Under the pieces are notes generated by a model. The model worked only from the letters and a program-made list of their open reading frames with translations. It ran no database searches and was not told the origin of the DNA. 64,000 nucleotides of DNA from Rotaria sordida (taxonomy: Eukaryota; Rotifera; Eurotatoria; Philodinida; Philodinidae). The stretch spans positions 60,798 to 124,797 of the forward strand of contig CAJNOL010000543.1 of assembly GCA_905250125.1 (NCBI GenBank), read 5' to 3'. Below, piece after piece: positions 12,847 through 23,838 of this stretch (the stretch's first letter is position 1; each line of letters opens with the position of its first letter). Made by a program: the position numbers and the translations under genes.

Positions 12847-13238
12847 TTATGCTTTAACAAAATCATTGGAAATTTTTGATATAGCATTCTAAAAAAAATC
12901 AATAAGGCAAAATAATAATAATAATAATTAGATTTAAGATAAATATAAGAATATACTTCAAGATCAATAAGTTTATCAAAAACATTGGAGAAAGATATAG
13001 TTTGATTACAATTAATAAATGGAACTGAACTATTCACAGTTGTACATATAGGAGTTTCATTATTAACTATATTTGATTGTTGTATTGTTTGACAATTACC
13101 TTGTAATGCTTGTGGAGAAGGACAACATATTGGTTTTGTTGAAATATATGAATAACAAGGATTATAAATTGTTTGTTCAATATTATTTGGAGGAGTAATC
13201 ATAATAGTAACAACTCGATCGATAATTTCATTTGTCAA
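12847..13238 (-). CDS. Small unidentified protein, two exons
   Basis: Exons 13238-12957 and 12888-12847 join in phase 0 through a 68-base intron containing an (AAT)n run, giving 107 aa ending DLENAISKISNDFVKA. The protein is Asn/Thr/Cys/Pro-rich in the first 80 residues (CCPSPQALQGNC, CTTVNSS) and ends in a short amphipathic helix. I do not recognise the family. No convincing signal peptide or membrane segment. It is convergent with the guanylate cyclase gene, whose stop is 87 bp away. The clean splice junctions and non-AT-like composition support a real gene, but it could also be the 3' part of a longer transcript from the next gene upstream. Confidence 0.45.
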
Positions 13239-13740
13239 TAAACATGGCTGAAGAGATAGATTTTAAAAAAATACTTGGAGCATAAAAAAAATAGTGGCGG
13301 AAGTATTTTAATTTATTAAAGAAACACTCTTTCTATACGGTCTGATAGGATTTGATTATTCTTCGACTATCTCTCATCTCCTCTAATCCTTAGCAGTCAT
13401 GAACGTGTTTACAATATGATACAATGATTTCGAATCGTTTAGATTTTATTTGATACCAAAAAATCACACGGTGTCAAATCCGAAGATTAACTTAAGTAAA
13501 AACTTAATGAACTTGCTGCTGTATTTCTTTTCATCATTTTTTTTTCTATATCCTAATACGTATAGACAGTTAGACATTAGACTAGACGATATGTGATCTA
13601 ATCATAACAAACGACTCTCATCGAAATTTTATTATTAAAATTTTCAGAGAAATGTCGAGCATTATTTTTACTATCAGATTTTAGAGAAAGAAAGTTTCAT
13701 TAAGGAAATAAAATATTTTCGCTATTATTTTTCGTATGTT
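13239..13740. other. Gene spacer, nothing recognised
   Basis: About 500 bases of AT-rich DNA between two minus-strand genes. It should hold the promoter of the 13238 gene and the 3' UTR of the 14423 gene. No open frame, repeat or motif that I can support. Confidence 0.4.
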
Positions 13741-14423
13741 CTAAGTAATATGAAGAAAAATTTTTATTCTTCTTTTGGTCTTTACTTCTTGACTTAGAAT
13801 TTCACTAACAAGTATTTGTGCACATTCAGCAACATCATGATATTCATCAGGACAAATTAAACATCGTAATTTATTAAGTATTTTCTTAACAATATATTCT
13901 GTAATCTACATAGAAAAATTTATTATTTATTGTTTTAAAATTTTATATTAAAAATTCTTACTAATCCATCTTCACCACATGGTGAGGAAGTATTTGAATT
14001 TTGTTGATTATGATATAGTTCATCATTACATTGAGATAAAAAATTTTTTCGATGTGTTATACGTACAGTTTCATTTCTATCTGATGGAAATATTCTTTGA
14101 TTAATATTATTATTATTATTTGAATTTGTTGTACATGATGTTACTAAATTTTGATATTTATTTTGATATGAAAGCCAATCTTGAAAACGATTATGACGTT
14201 GATAATTTTTAGCTTTTAGATTATCAGGTATACAATATTGTGGTAATTGTTGATAATAAAATGCTCCATACTCTTGATTTGTTGTTCGCCATAATTCTGA
14301 ACAATCTGTTGTTGTAAAACGTGTTAATAATGTAGATTGTATTGGACGATAATCATCAATATTTGAACAATAATTTAATGTTTCACATGGATTGATGACA
14401 TATTTTTCACATATATTCATCAT
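13741..14423 (-). CDS. Unidentified two-exon protein, possibly ciliary
   Basis: Exons 14423-13962 and 13905-13741, phase 0, 208 aa. The N-terminal half contains a segment rich in Tyr/Gln/Trp with TTNQEYGAFYYQQLPQYC, loosely reminiscent of the TxNxxYG motifs of microtubule-inner proteins; then an Asn run encoded by AAT repeats. Exon 2 encodes a compact helical tail (ITEYIVKKILNKLRCLICP followed by a Cys/His-containing helix) that ends KIFLHIT. I cannot name the family; the cilium link is a guess from motif flavour only. Start chosen as the first ATG of the open frame, with stops just upstream. Confidence 0.5.
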
Positions 14424-14866
14424 ATATGTTTATCATAGCATAAAAAAGAAAACAAACAAAAATGAATGAAGGAAAAAAGATAGAAAAATTAACGCGGCAC
14501 TCTTTATATGTTTTATTAAATTTATATTTGATGATTGAGTATTCAACTATACAACAGACTTAAAATCTGGAAGCAAAAATTTCGAGCTACTACTGTGATA
14601 TTATTTCAATATGGTTGAACTCTATAATGTACGTTCAAAATTTGGGATTTAGTCTATTTTACATAATAGACTGTACACCTTCGAATGAGATTTAACTGAT
14701 TTCTATAGTATGTTCTCTTCAATCGATACAACAATTTTGGTTTGGTTGACCATCTTATCGAATAAAAAGGATTAGAAAATATCATTCAAATCATTCTTGA
14801 AAAGTAAAACCGTTGCGCTGACTTAAGAGCACATTGCATAGAAGACAATTATATCTCATTCGAAAG

Positions 14867-15715
14867 TACAGGATGTTCTAAAAGTTCCCGAGAAAAGTTT
14901 TCGCGAATAACTCTTAAATAGTTCCAACGATTCGTACATGTTTTTTTTAATAATATTATAGTATATTTTTTGTTAATGGTCAAATTTGAGTCACCTGTGG
15001 TGTGAAGGCGAAAATCGAAGATCGACTTTGAAAAAAATACAACATATGAAGATTGTATCAAAACTGCTTTTCAACGCTTTTTTGAAATTGATACAGTAAA
15101 AGATCGGGAAGATTTTTAGAGATCGTCGAAAATTGTAAAAGAGAAAGTCAATGAACTTCACGATATTTGTGAAAATCAACCACTATGAAGTGCAAGAGGT
15201 CACAAAATGCCTAGGCCCATTCCACGGACGAATTACACTTCGAACGGCTTCTATAAAAAAGTATTCTATCATATTTCAGCGCTCTACTATTAATTGAGTA
15301 TGTCAGATCGTTGCGAGAGTTCTCCCACTTCATGGTGGCTGATTTTCACAAACATCGTGAAGTTTGTCGACTTTCTCTTTTACAATTTTTGACGGTCTTC
15401 AAAAATCTTCTCGATTTTTCACTGTATCAGTTTCAAAAAAAGGGTTGAAATGCAGCCTTAATGCAATTTTCATGTATTGTATTTTATTCAAAGTCGATCT
15501 GCGATTTTCCTCTACAAACCATAGGTGACTCAAATGTGATCATTTACAAAAAATATTTGTGTTTAAATGTTCTTAGACACAGACATTTATCGAAAAGTAT
15601 ACAGAACAAGACTTCAAAGAATGCATTATAATATTTTTTTTTAAATATCTGAATCGCGGGAGTTATTTGAGAGTTATACACGAAAACTTTCCTCAGAAGC
15701 TTTGGGGACACTGTA
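14867..15715. mobile_element. Fold-back derivative of a mariner-type transposon
   Basis: Flanked by TA on both sides (14867-14868 and 15714-15715). The ends are inverted: left begins CAGGATGTTCTAAAAGTTC and the right end, read in reverse complement, begins CAGTGTCCCCAAAGCTTC. Both halves (14869-15190 and 15330-15713) are copies of the same 5' portion of a transposon in opposite orientation, including a decayed transposase start (residues like RFFEIDTVKDR and KEKVNELHDICENQ) that also occurs in the element at 29781-31138. About 845 bp; cannot encode a transposase, so it would need one in trans. Confidence 0.75.
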
Positions 15716-16014
15716 TAAAATCTGCTCTGTAAAATACATTAAATTCTAAATTTCAAACATGCGTTATAGAGTTGAACCGTACTAAAATAATAGTACAGTA
15801 GTAATAGTAAGATTTATTAATCCGATTATTATCTTAATAAAACGAATCGTTTCGATACAAGTAATATAAAGCTAAGTTCAGTTTTCAAGACTCTTTCGAA
15901 TGATGCACTTAAAAATAAAAATAAAAATTTCTATAACTGTTAGTTAATACTAATTAATTAAGACTAATAATATTTGAAAAGTACTTTTTATGAAAATATA
16001 ACCTGTTGAGTAGA

Positions 16015-16135
16015 GTCTATCGGGTTCTACTCGGATCTGGATCCGGGTCCGAATAGGGTTCGGGTATGAAAAGTTTGTTTCGAGCGGGTCCGGATCCAGA
16101 AATTCTTGGATCCGATGGGTTCAACTGTTGAGTGG
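16015..16135. repeat. GC-rich GGATCC-containing block
   Basis: About 120 bases far richer in GC than the flanks, with the words CTGGATCCGGGTCCG and CGGGTCCGGATCCAG in near-inverted arrangement and further GGATCC copies. Not coding as far as I can see. Related words (CAGATCCGG, GAATCCGGGACC) occur in the GC-richer block inside the LRRIQ3 intron near 915 and 1390, so it may be a fragment of the same repeat family. Confidence 0.4.
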
Positions 16136-17404
16136 CATGGAAAACAGGTTTTAATGATTATTGAATAGCGAAAAATTGATAGAATATCAAAAGAGCTTTC
16201 GAATTTTGTCCGTTGTATCAAAATAAATCATACAATAGTAACTCAAATAATTAAACTTAAGAGAGCATTTATATCTCAACTTTGTAGCTCATTATGAAGA
16301 CTATTGAAATTACTGTTTGATGCCTTTCATAGACTGTGCTCGAGTAAAATTATTCACAAACGAAGCAGTGTCTTAAATTTTTGTACCACATTTTATAAGT
16401 CAAGGTCTCAAATCTAATTTTCACATTGAGGCAACTTGGAAACTGATGTTATACAAATCATTATGTTATCACTCAGCTATATATTCCAAGTGAACAGCAC
16501 GCAATCAATTTCTATAAGAAAACCACACATTTGTCAAATCATGCAAAGTAAGAATACGATGTCAAGATTTAGGTTTTTATCCGTTCATTCAGAGTTTTTC
16601 TACTTGGTGCTAATCGAAAAAAAAAGAAGCATAGTTTACGAATAATTCAACCTGATAATCATCTGTAGGTATTTTCTTGCCTTCTTACAAAGAATCTCTT
16701 GTGCATCATTGATTTTTTTTTCTTGTATAGAAAAATTTATCTATTATTGTATTTTTCTGATGATCTCATTCAAATATTTAATTCTTGCTCGTTTAACTTA
16801 ATCAGAGCTATAACCTCGATACAACATATATATATATATGTGTGTCGATTTTTTATAAATCAATATTTCTATCATTTCATTTGATACTTATTCGTTTAGA
16901 TAAGAAAACATTCTATAAATTTAATTTCTAATTATGAATTAATGAGGCCATTTTAGTTTTCCATCATGATTTTGTGTATCTAAGGACGACGATAACAACA
17001 ACACTAATGTCCTCGTAGAAATGTCTAAATTAATCAATTAATGAATTTATGTCATTGAAGATGTACTTTTCTTTTTCATTAACGTATACAGGTAAAAATG
17101 AGCAAAAATAAATCAAATAGCATCATAAATTTTTTTTACGTGTTCTTTTTTTTTTAATAGATACAGGTGATACAAGATTATTGAACCTTGATACTGTGTT
17201 TTTTTTTTTGGGTTAATTTTTTTATATTTATTCATGATTTATATCATCGTCATATGTGCTTATTTCTACACATATTTCATATATCTCTTAGTTACTATGC
17301 ATGATCGCTCACCATAAATACTGTTTCATACTTTCTCTCTCCTTCTTCTTTTTTTTTGTCTTCTCTTCGAAAAAAAGTATTTTGTATTACATTTACGTAT
17401 TTTA

Positions 17405-18295
17405 ATGTTAGTAGTCAAGCGTCCCGTTATTTTTAATGATAATAGAATTTATTATAATAGAAATAAATTCTTGAAAATATATGACAAAGATGATGATTCT
17501 CAAAATCATAGACCAAACTATGATCTTCGTTTAATTATATGTCGACATGCCGATCGTATCGATGTAGAATTTAGTGATCAATGGTATGATCTAGTTTTTG
17601 GTAGTAGTTCATCATCACGAAATTATCGACATCCATTATTACCACATCGATTACCACATCGTTCAGATACTTCACTCTATGTATATGATCCACCAATAAC
17701 ACGAATAGGTGAACAAAAGTCCTTTAATAAAGGAAAACAATTATCTAGACATAGTACTTCTATTGATTATTGTTATTCATCACCTGCTTGTCGTAGTGTT
17801 ATTACAGCAAGTTCTATTTTACGTGGTATGAATAGAAGTAAAATACCTATTCGTCTTGAACCATATCTATTTGAACCAATGACTTGGAATATAGCATTAC
17901 AAGAATTTGGTATTTTGTCACCATTTATATCAAATAATGAATGGAAAAAAGCAGGTTATAATATCGATCGACATTATCAACCTCTTAGTAATTATATAAA
18001 TCCATATGAAACTGAAGAAGATTTTTGGTATCGAAGTCAAGAATTTTTTCAAACAATTGAACAACGTCATGGTAATATGGTACAAAAATTTGGTCGTGGA
18101 CGTAGATCTCATCGAGTTTCAAATATACTTATTGTTGGTCATGCAGCAACACCACCAATATTTTCTAATATTGCTTTTGAACAACCATTCAATGCTAAAG
18201 TCTTCGGACAACAATGTAGTCAAATACCATATTTATATACAATTGTTCTTGAACGTAATGCAGCAACTCAAATATGGAACATACGACATATTTAG
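17405..18295 (+). CDS. Histidine phosphatase, UBASH3/TULA-like, RHG motif altered to RHA
   Basis: Single exon, 296 aa. Branch-1 histidine phosphatase (phosphoglycerate mutase-like) fold closest in layout to the phosphatase domain of UBASH3 (TULA) proteins: motif 1 ICRHADR (His48 the phosphate acceptor), the SPACR motif with Arg130, acidic segment EPYLFE (Glu152/Glu157), and the second catalytic histidine in LIVGHA (His246). The usual RHGER reads RHADR, i.e. Gly to Ala and Glu to Asp; both histidines and arginines of the pocket remain, so activity is possible but not certain. There are no UBA or SH3 domains, so it is a stand-alone phosphatase. It lies 312 bp upstream of a second, longer copy in the same orientation, probably from tandem duplication. 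Substrate not predictable. Confidence 0.82.
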   Translation: MLVVKRPVIFNDNRIYYNRNKFLKIYDKDDDSQNHRPNYDLRLIICRHADRIDVEFSDQWYDLVFGSSSSSRNYRHPLLPHRLPHRSDTSLYVYDPPITRIGEQKSFNKGKQLSRHSTSIDYCYSSPACRSVITASSILRGMNRSKIPIRLEPYLFEPMTWNIALQEFGILSPFISNNEWKKAGYNIDRHYQPLSNYINPYETEEDFWYRSQEFFQTIEQRHGNMVQKFGRGRRSHRVSNILIVGHAATPPIFSNIAFEQPFNAKVFGQQCSQIPYLYTIVLERNAATQIWNIRHI

Positions 18296-18607
18296 TCTTT
18301 TGTTTAAAAATTGTAAATATTTATAGTACAAAAAGAGAGAAAAAAGAGAAAGGAATGTATATTATCATCCATATCTTTTGTATGTGACCATGAAACAAGC
18401 AATAGAGACAACCTTCATTATGATGCAAACCTGTCTGCCTTGTCGAAATCAGTAAGAAAAAGAGGCCATGCTTGATGTAATACAGGTGTTTTGATGTATA
18501 TATAGAAAAAAAAAACGAAAGAAAGTGTATCCAAGGAGTGTGTGTGCATTATACAGGTGATCGATCTATTGGGAGGAGAAAAAGTGATTTTAATAGTATA
18601 ATCAACG

Positions 18608-19735
18608 ATGACCAGTACAAGCAGTAATATCAATTTATTGCATATAGATGAAGATTCTTTATTGGATAATACAACAAACAATCGGAAATCTCCTGTAAAG
18701 ACATCAATACCTATTAATATAATACCGACTAGATCTGATGATGTTATTTATTTAAATCTACAATCTCATAATAACTCAAAAAGAACACTTCGAAAGAAAA
18801 CATTAAGTCGTAATCTTGATTCAACAGTTCGTCCTCCTTCTCGATCATCAACAACTGCAATAAATTGTGATTTAGAAAAAAGTCGTTATCATCGTCATCG
18901 TTATCGTGATCATTATCCTTCTCAATGTCAACATAATATAAAAGACGAGCAACAAGAACATGCTATTGATGGTTGTGATATGCGAATTTTTATTATTCGA
19001 CATGGTGAACGTGTCGATCGATGTTTTGGTTCAAATTGGTTTATGTTAGCATTTGATCATTTTGGTCAATATCATCCATATCATACAAATCTTCCACCAC
19101 ATTTACCTGTTCGTTCAAATCCATTTTTTTGGGCATTTGATACACCATTAACACGTAATGGTTTAAATGCTGCACAAAATGTTGGTCGAGTTTTAGGAAT
19201 AAATAAATTTGAACCAACACATGTTTATTCATCACCAGCTATGCGTTGTATATTAACAACATATCAAATATTAAAAGGTCTTGGATTAGAAAATCAATTA
19301 CCAATACGTATTGAACCTGGTCTATTAGAATTAGGTGCTGCAAGATTTGGTATGAGTATATTTCTTAAATCAATTGATTGGCATAAATATGGAATTAATG
19401 TTGATTTATCTTATCAACCTATAATACCAACTGTACCTCAAACGGAACGTGCAAATGCATATTATCTACGTTCAAAATATGTTATACGTGAAATTGAACA
19501 ACGACATGATAATCAAAATTCTCCAGCACTTAATATACTTATTGTTGGTCATGCAACATCACCAGATACATTAACATGGGATTTAGTTGGACGACAACCA
19601 AATATTTATGATTTATTTACATTATCATTAAATATAGGTTATCTTCAAATGGTTATAACGGAACGAAAAAAACAAAATAAACTTTGGTCATTAACACAAA
19701 TGCCCTTACAAGCAACAACACTCAAATGGGTTTAG
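18608..19735 (+). CDS. Histidine phosphatase, UBASH3/TULA-like
   Basis: Single exon, 375 aa. Residues 1-~122 are a low-complexity, Ser/Asn/Arg-rich extension with a His/Arg cluster and no recognised domain; 125-375 is a histidine phosphatase domain. Motif 1 is intact: IIRHGERVD (Arg131, His132). Other pocket residues: SPAMR with Arg213, EPGLLE with Glu236 region, and LIVGHAT with His314. The layout FDTPLT...SPAMR...EPGL is that of UBASH3/TULA phosphatases, which in other animals dephosphorylate phosphotyrosine; the UBA and SH3 parts are absent. Same orientation as, and 312 bp downstream of, a diverged paralogue with RHA instead of RHG. Ends 298 bp from the convergent TDP-43 gene. Confidence 0.85.
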   Translation: MTSTSSNINLLHIDEDSLLDNTTNNRKSPVKTSIPINIIPTRSDDVIYLNLQSHNNSKRTLRKKTLSRNLDSTVRPPSRSSTTAINCDLEKSRYHRHRYRDHYPSQCQHNIKDEQQEHAIDGCDMRIFIIRHGERVDRCFGSNWFMLAFDHFGQYHPYHTNLPPHLPVRSNPFFWAFDTPLTRNGLNAAQNVGRVLGINKFEPTHVYSSPAMRCILTTYQILKGLGLENQLPIRIEPGLLELGAARFGMSIFLKSIDWHKYGINVDLSYQPIIPTVPQTERANAYYLRSKYVIREIEQRHDNQNSPALNILIVGHATSPDTLTWDLVGRQPNIYDLFTLSLNIGYLQMVITERKKQNKLWSLTQMPLQATTLKWV

Positions 19736-20033
19736 GTTTATTGTTCTTTTTTTCTCTCTCTTTTATATTCACATAAAGAAATATTTATTTAATTAAAAAA
19801 AGAAAATGAACAGATTTTTTTTTTTTGTTTATTATTTGTTTATCATCATATACATTAAGACAACGACGATACATATATATTTCTTTTTATCTTATCCTTC
19901 TTTTTCTTCTCTCTCTCTCTTTACAGACACATACACATTTAAAAACACGACAAGAAAAAAAAACCATTGGAAAGTCGAATTATAGGATTGAAAAGAAAAG
20001 AAAAAAAAAACATTGTTTTATTTTTGCATTGTT

Positions 20034-22164
20034 CTATCGATAATGTTGTTGTTGTTGCCACATTGCAGCAGCTTCATCATGTGCACCACTCCAATAGGAT
20101 TGTTGTGGATTAGAAAATGGTCCTTTCGATGAACCAGTTGTATTAGCCCTAAATTGTTGAAAATATGCATGCATCATATCCGTACTTGGTGATTGTCCAT
20201 ATTGTTGATGAAAACTAGGATGTGTTGATGTAATACCATATGATGTTAATGTACGTAAACTAGTATGATCAGGTTTAGCTCGTTTAAATGTCGATGAAGG
20301 ATAATCACCAATAGCCGATGGTTTATTTTTTGGTTCAGCTGGTCCAACTGTTACACTAGAACCTAAGATAAAAGAAAAATAAATTTTGTTTTTTGTTTTT
20401 TGGAAAATAAAATGATTTTTTAGATAATTATTTACCATTAATAATATGTGTACCAAATAATGTTCGTACAATATTTGAATCATGAAAAGTAACAAATGCA
20501 AATGAACGTGCTGGTTTTGGTATATAAACATCTTTAATAGGTCCATATTTCGAAAAATATTGTCGTAAATCATCTGGTGTTATATTATCTGGTAGACGAG
20601 CAACAAAAATTTTTCGAGCACATTCTGGTTCATGTATATTTGTCTAAGAAAAAAAAAAGAATATGTTTAATATTAAATGAATCTATTAAAAGATTACAGA
20701 TATATTATATTTTCTATTTCATATTAGAACTATTATATTACTCTTCCTATTTTAAAAGAAATTATTTAATGAACATAAAAGTACTAATCTCATGAAAAAA
20801 AGATATGAAAGTAACAAATAATACTTTTGTAGGGGTAGAAAGAAGCTAAAAATGCTTTCATCTTTGGAATGCTAGAAAATTAAGATTGGGGACGGAGGCA
20901 CAAAGAAAACCTACAGTGATCCAATTCCTACCACAACAAATGACTTGCCACTAGGTCGTCTCGTTCCAAATTCTATTGATCTTGCAACGACATTGATTGT
21001 TTATTTTTATCTTACTTTCTTCCAGAGCAAGGGAAATGGTATTTCAAATATTCGGTTTCTGTCCAAAGTTGTAAAAAAATTAATAGAAAGTTGCATATTT
21101 GAGGAAATTCATCTTAATCGAGAATCCTAGTCAGGATACTAAAAAAAGCTTATCCTGCACATCTCGAATTATTATTACTCAAAAATAAAACGCCGAATTT
21201 AGAGTCAAAACAAAAAGAAACTTTCTCACTTTAGAATCTGGAATTTTAACATCAACATGTCTTCCATCGATAAAATGACGTTTATTTATAACAGCCAATT
21301 GAGATTCGTAATTTTTAAAACGAATAAAACCAAAACCACGTGATTGTCCATTAGCATCTCGTTTGATCTATAGAAATATTTTTTTTGTTCATGAAAGAAA
21401 AAAATTTCTTTTTTTTGTTTATTCTTACTTCACAAAATATCAATTCACCAAATGCTTCAAAACATTTTTTAACATCAGCTTCAAGACTTCGATAACTTAT
21501 ACCAAGTACAATTAAATCAACACAACGACGATTTGGATCATTTTCTTCTTCATTATGAACATAATTTATTTCTTGTCCATAATCAAGTTTTTGTATTGTA
21601 CTTTGTCCTATAGATGACATTACTGTTTCATCTTGTTGTTCACCAACTCCTTTTCGTTTAATATCTGATGAAACAGCTATTATTAGTACCAAAAACAAAA
21701 ACAATTACGAATTAATTTCTTTTTTTTTATTTATTAAAATATTTAACTTACGTTTAGAATAAACAGTAACATAGATAATAGTTGGATCCCATTCACCATC
21801 TGGATGGTAAAGTTGACCATCCACTACTCGAACACTGAGAGATAAAAAAAACAAATAGGTATATATATATACATATAGCATAATTAAACACAAGTATAGT
21901 TTACATAAAAGCTAAAAAGTGCAAAATGGGGAGGAATATTACCACCGCACATTTCACTCAACACACATTAAATCTAAAACAACAAACAAACACGTTCACT
22001 CACCCTCTCCACACACTCGTCTCAGAATTGCGATATTTCAATGCACTCACACCTTGAAATTGAGCAGCGAGTGTGCTCAATGAAACTGATCCATCAGCAC
22101 CACCATCAACTGGAATTTCAACAATTTCAGTAGGTTTTGTTTCATCAGCTACTCGTATAAACAT
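20034..22164 (-). CDS. TARDBP: TAR DNA-binding protein 43 (TDP-43) orthologue
   Basis: Six exons: 22164-22004, 21834-21752, 21676-21429, 21367-21230, 20643-20436, 20362-20034 (388 aa; human 414). Residues 1-~80 match the TDP-43 N-terminal oligomerisation domain (starting MFIRVADE, with [15 protein letters not shown] and YHPDGEW). A short basic patch IKRKG near 87-91 sits where the nuclear localisation signal is. RRM1 spans ~134-208 (DLIVLGI; RNP1 SRGFGFIRF at 173-181), RRM2 ~221-285 (KIFVARL; RNP1-like RSFAFVTF at 256-263, preceded by the TDP-43 hallmark DVYIPKP). Expected nuclear RNA-binding splicing/stability factor. The C-terminal ~105 residues are Ser/Gln/His/Thr/Pro-rich and largely lack the Gly-rich repeats of vertebrate TDP-43. 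Intron 4 (583 bp) is enlarged by non-coding sequence. An AATAAA lies on the minus strand near 20020. Confidence 0.93.
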
Positions 22165-22201
22165 ATCTTTGCTTGATAAGAAATATAATAAGCTAAAATA
22201 A

Positions 22202-22237
<36 letters not shown>

Positions 22238-23322
22238 CAGTTATTTAATTGTTAGATGATTAGAAACAATCAGTTGTCTCAAGTTATGTAACACAATAAA
22301 TAAACAAGTCCAGTAGTCAGAACAACCCATAAAAAAAAGAAAAAGAAAGGAAGAAAGAGAAAGGATGTGTGTCGGTCATGGAAAACTACTCAATACTAAA
22401 CGCAATCAAAAGAGGTCGCTATCAGTCACGAATAAGGATAAATTTTTTCATCCTTCATGTAGAAGTGTTTGATCTAGAGTCAGTTTAAAGAAATGATGCC
22501 AATTAACGGGAACAATTCTAAGAACTTTATCGAATTCGGGCTGATTTTCTGCAGCATTTTTATCTGTACTACAACTTTAATATTTGAAACGTTATTTATA
22601 TGACTCAAATCGAACGAAAACTGCCAGCATACTGACAATCAACCAGCAGTAATTTGATACGTAAACGATCGGCTAAGGAAGCTGTATGACACTTCTTCTC
22701 ACCGATGTTCACTTCCCGACTCACACACCTACATCATTAAGATCTGATACTATGAAGGAATTCAGTTTTTGTCTTACCTCTTCTCAAAACGATCTATGCA
22801 TGCAGTTAGCTTTCTTCATTGTAATCAGGAAAAAGTTATATAGGAAGGCTACGAAGACTCCCAACAATCCCTGTTTGCAGGATTTCCCATGATTAGTCAG
22901 AATCGTTTTCAGGTTCCTGCTCAAATTATTTTCTAAACTAAGAATACAGAATTCTGTCAAGATTTACTCCGGCTCCAAATACGAGGATTCAACCAAGAAT
23001 TGAAGTTATATCGGAGAAAAATCTTAATAAAAATAAAACAAGATTAGTCAAAAATCTTAAACAAATAAATCCTACCAGATTTCGATCAGGATTCTGCTCC
23101 GAGTTTTCCAGGAACAAGCGTTTTCGAATCTTTCTAAGACAATACCAACCGTTATTAACTATAGATCAGCTTTTATTTTAAACTCAAATCAGAAAAGGAA
23201 AAAACAAACGGTTGTACTCAAAGAATTTTACAGGAAAGGCTAGCTAGAAGAAGAAAAAGCTAAGAATGAATGTTGAGAAAAAAATAGTTTTCGATAAACA
23301 AGTCTGATTGGTTTGGTTCTAA
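22165..23322. other. Intergenic region, nothing recognised
   Basis: Upstream region of TARDBP and downstream region of the orphan secreted gene. It opens with an (AT)n microsatellite at 22198-22231, then purine-rich DNA to about 22380. No supported gene. An open frame at 22686-22892 has no recognisable features or splice partners. Confidence 0.4.
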
Positions 23323-23838
23323 CTAGCCATTTATTCCGACGATTATAGTAAATACAAATATCAAATACACCAATCCAATCGGCATGCCCAGAATACGCTT
23401 GCTACTGTTCATCCTGCTACCGGTATTTCTGGTAGTACTCGTGCTCTTAGGAGTAGTGGTAGTAGCATTGACCGTAATGTTAAAACGTGTTGCCTGACTG
23501 CGACATTGAGGATTATTCATCATAGATGATGAAATGATTGTGCTGCCATTGCTTAATCCCAATGTCACTGTGTCATTATTAAATGCAAATGAGATGTTAT
23601 TCATCGATGGGGAACTGATCTGGACCATTATTGGAGATAAGGATAAACAAAAGTTTCCGGCCACCGGTGATGCAATTTGTATCAAAGTGGAATTCATCTG
23701 GGTGATATTGAGTGTTCCAATGAGACAGCAACATTGTGTTTGGTTGCATGATGATGCATTAAGATTATATGTGCCTGGCCAAGTTTGAGCGTGAATGATA
23801 ACGGCGGTCAGAAGAATCAGAAGAATGATCTGTTGCAT
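23323..23838 (-). CDS. Orphan secreted, probably GPI- or tail-anchored protein
   Basis: Intronless, 171 aa. Signal peptide MQQIILLILLTAVIIHA at the N-terminus, then a ~100 aa beta-like ectodomain starting WPGTYNL with a CNQTQCCCLIG Cys cluster, two further cysteines (FCLSL, PQCRS) and several N-glycosylation sequons (NAS, NQT, NIT, NST, NIS, NDT, NGS, NIT, NAT). A Thr/Ser-rich stalk (TTTTPKSTSTT) leads to a C-terminal hydrophobic segment (LVYLIFVFTIIVG) with almost no tail, which fits a GPI-anchor signal or a single membrane anchor. Family not recognised. Codon usage is noticeably less AT-biased than nearby genes and introns are absent, both compatible with recent arrival or retro-copying, but this is inference. 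Confidence 0.72.
   Translation of the reverse strand: MQQIILLILLTAVIIHAQTWPGTYNLNASSCNQTQCCCLIGTLNITQMNSTLIQIASPVAGNFCLSLSPIMVQISSPSMNNISFAFNNDTVTLGLSNGSTIISSSMMNNPQCRSQATRFNITVNATTTTPKSTSTTRNTGSRMNSSKRILGMPIGLVYLIFVFTIIVGING

Larger units (their letters stand above)
14424..17404. other. Intergenic region with repeats, no gene seen
   Basis: Divergent spacer between a minus-strand gene and the first histidine phosphatase gene. It contains the fold-back mariner derivative at 14867-15715 and a GC-rich block at 16015-16135. The remainder is AT-rich with T-tracts; the open frames present are short and lack any conserved pattern. The 100 bases before 17405 are pyrimidine-rich. Confidence 0.45.

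Noticed and set aside
15195-15330. Possible short gene in the centre of the fold-back mariner
   Set aside because: Only a 140-bp spacer with stops in all frames of interest.
19041-19235. Antisense open frame in the second phosphatase gene
   Set aside because: Shadow of the RHG phosphatase coding strand.
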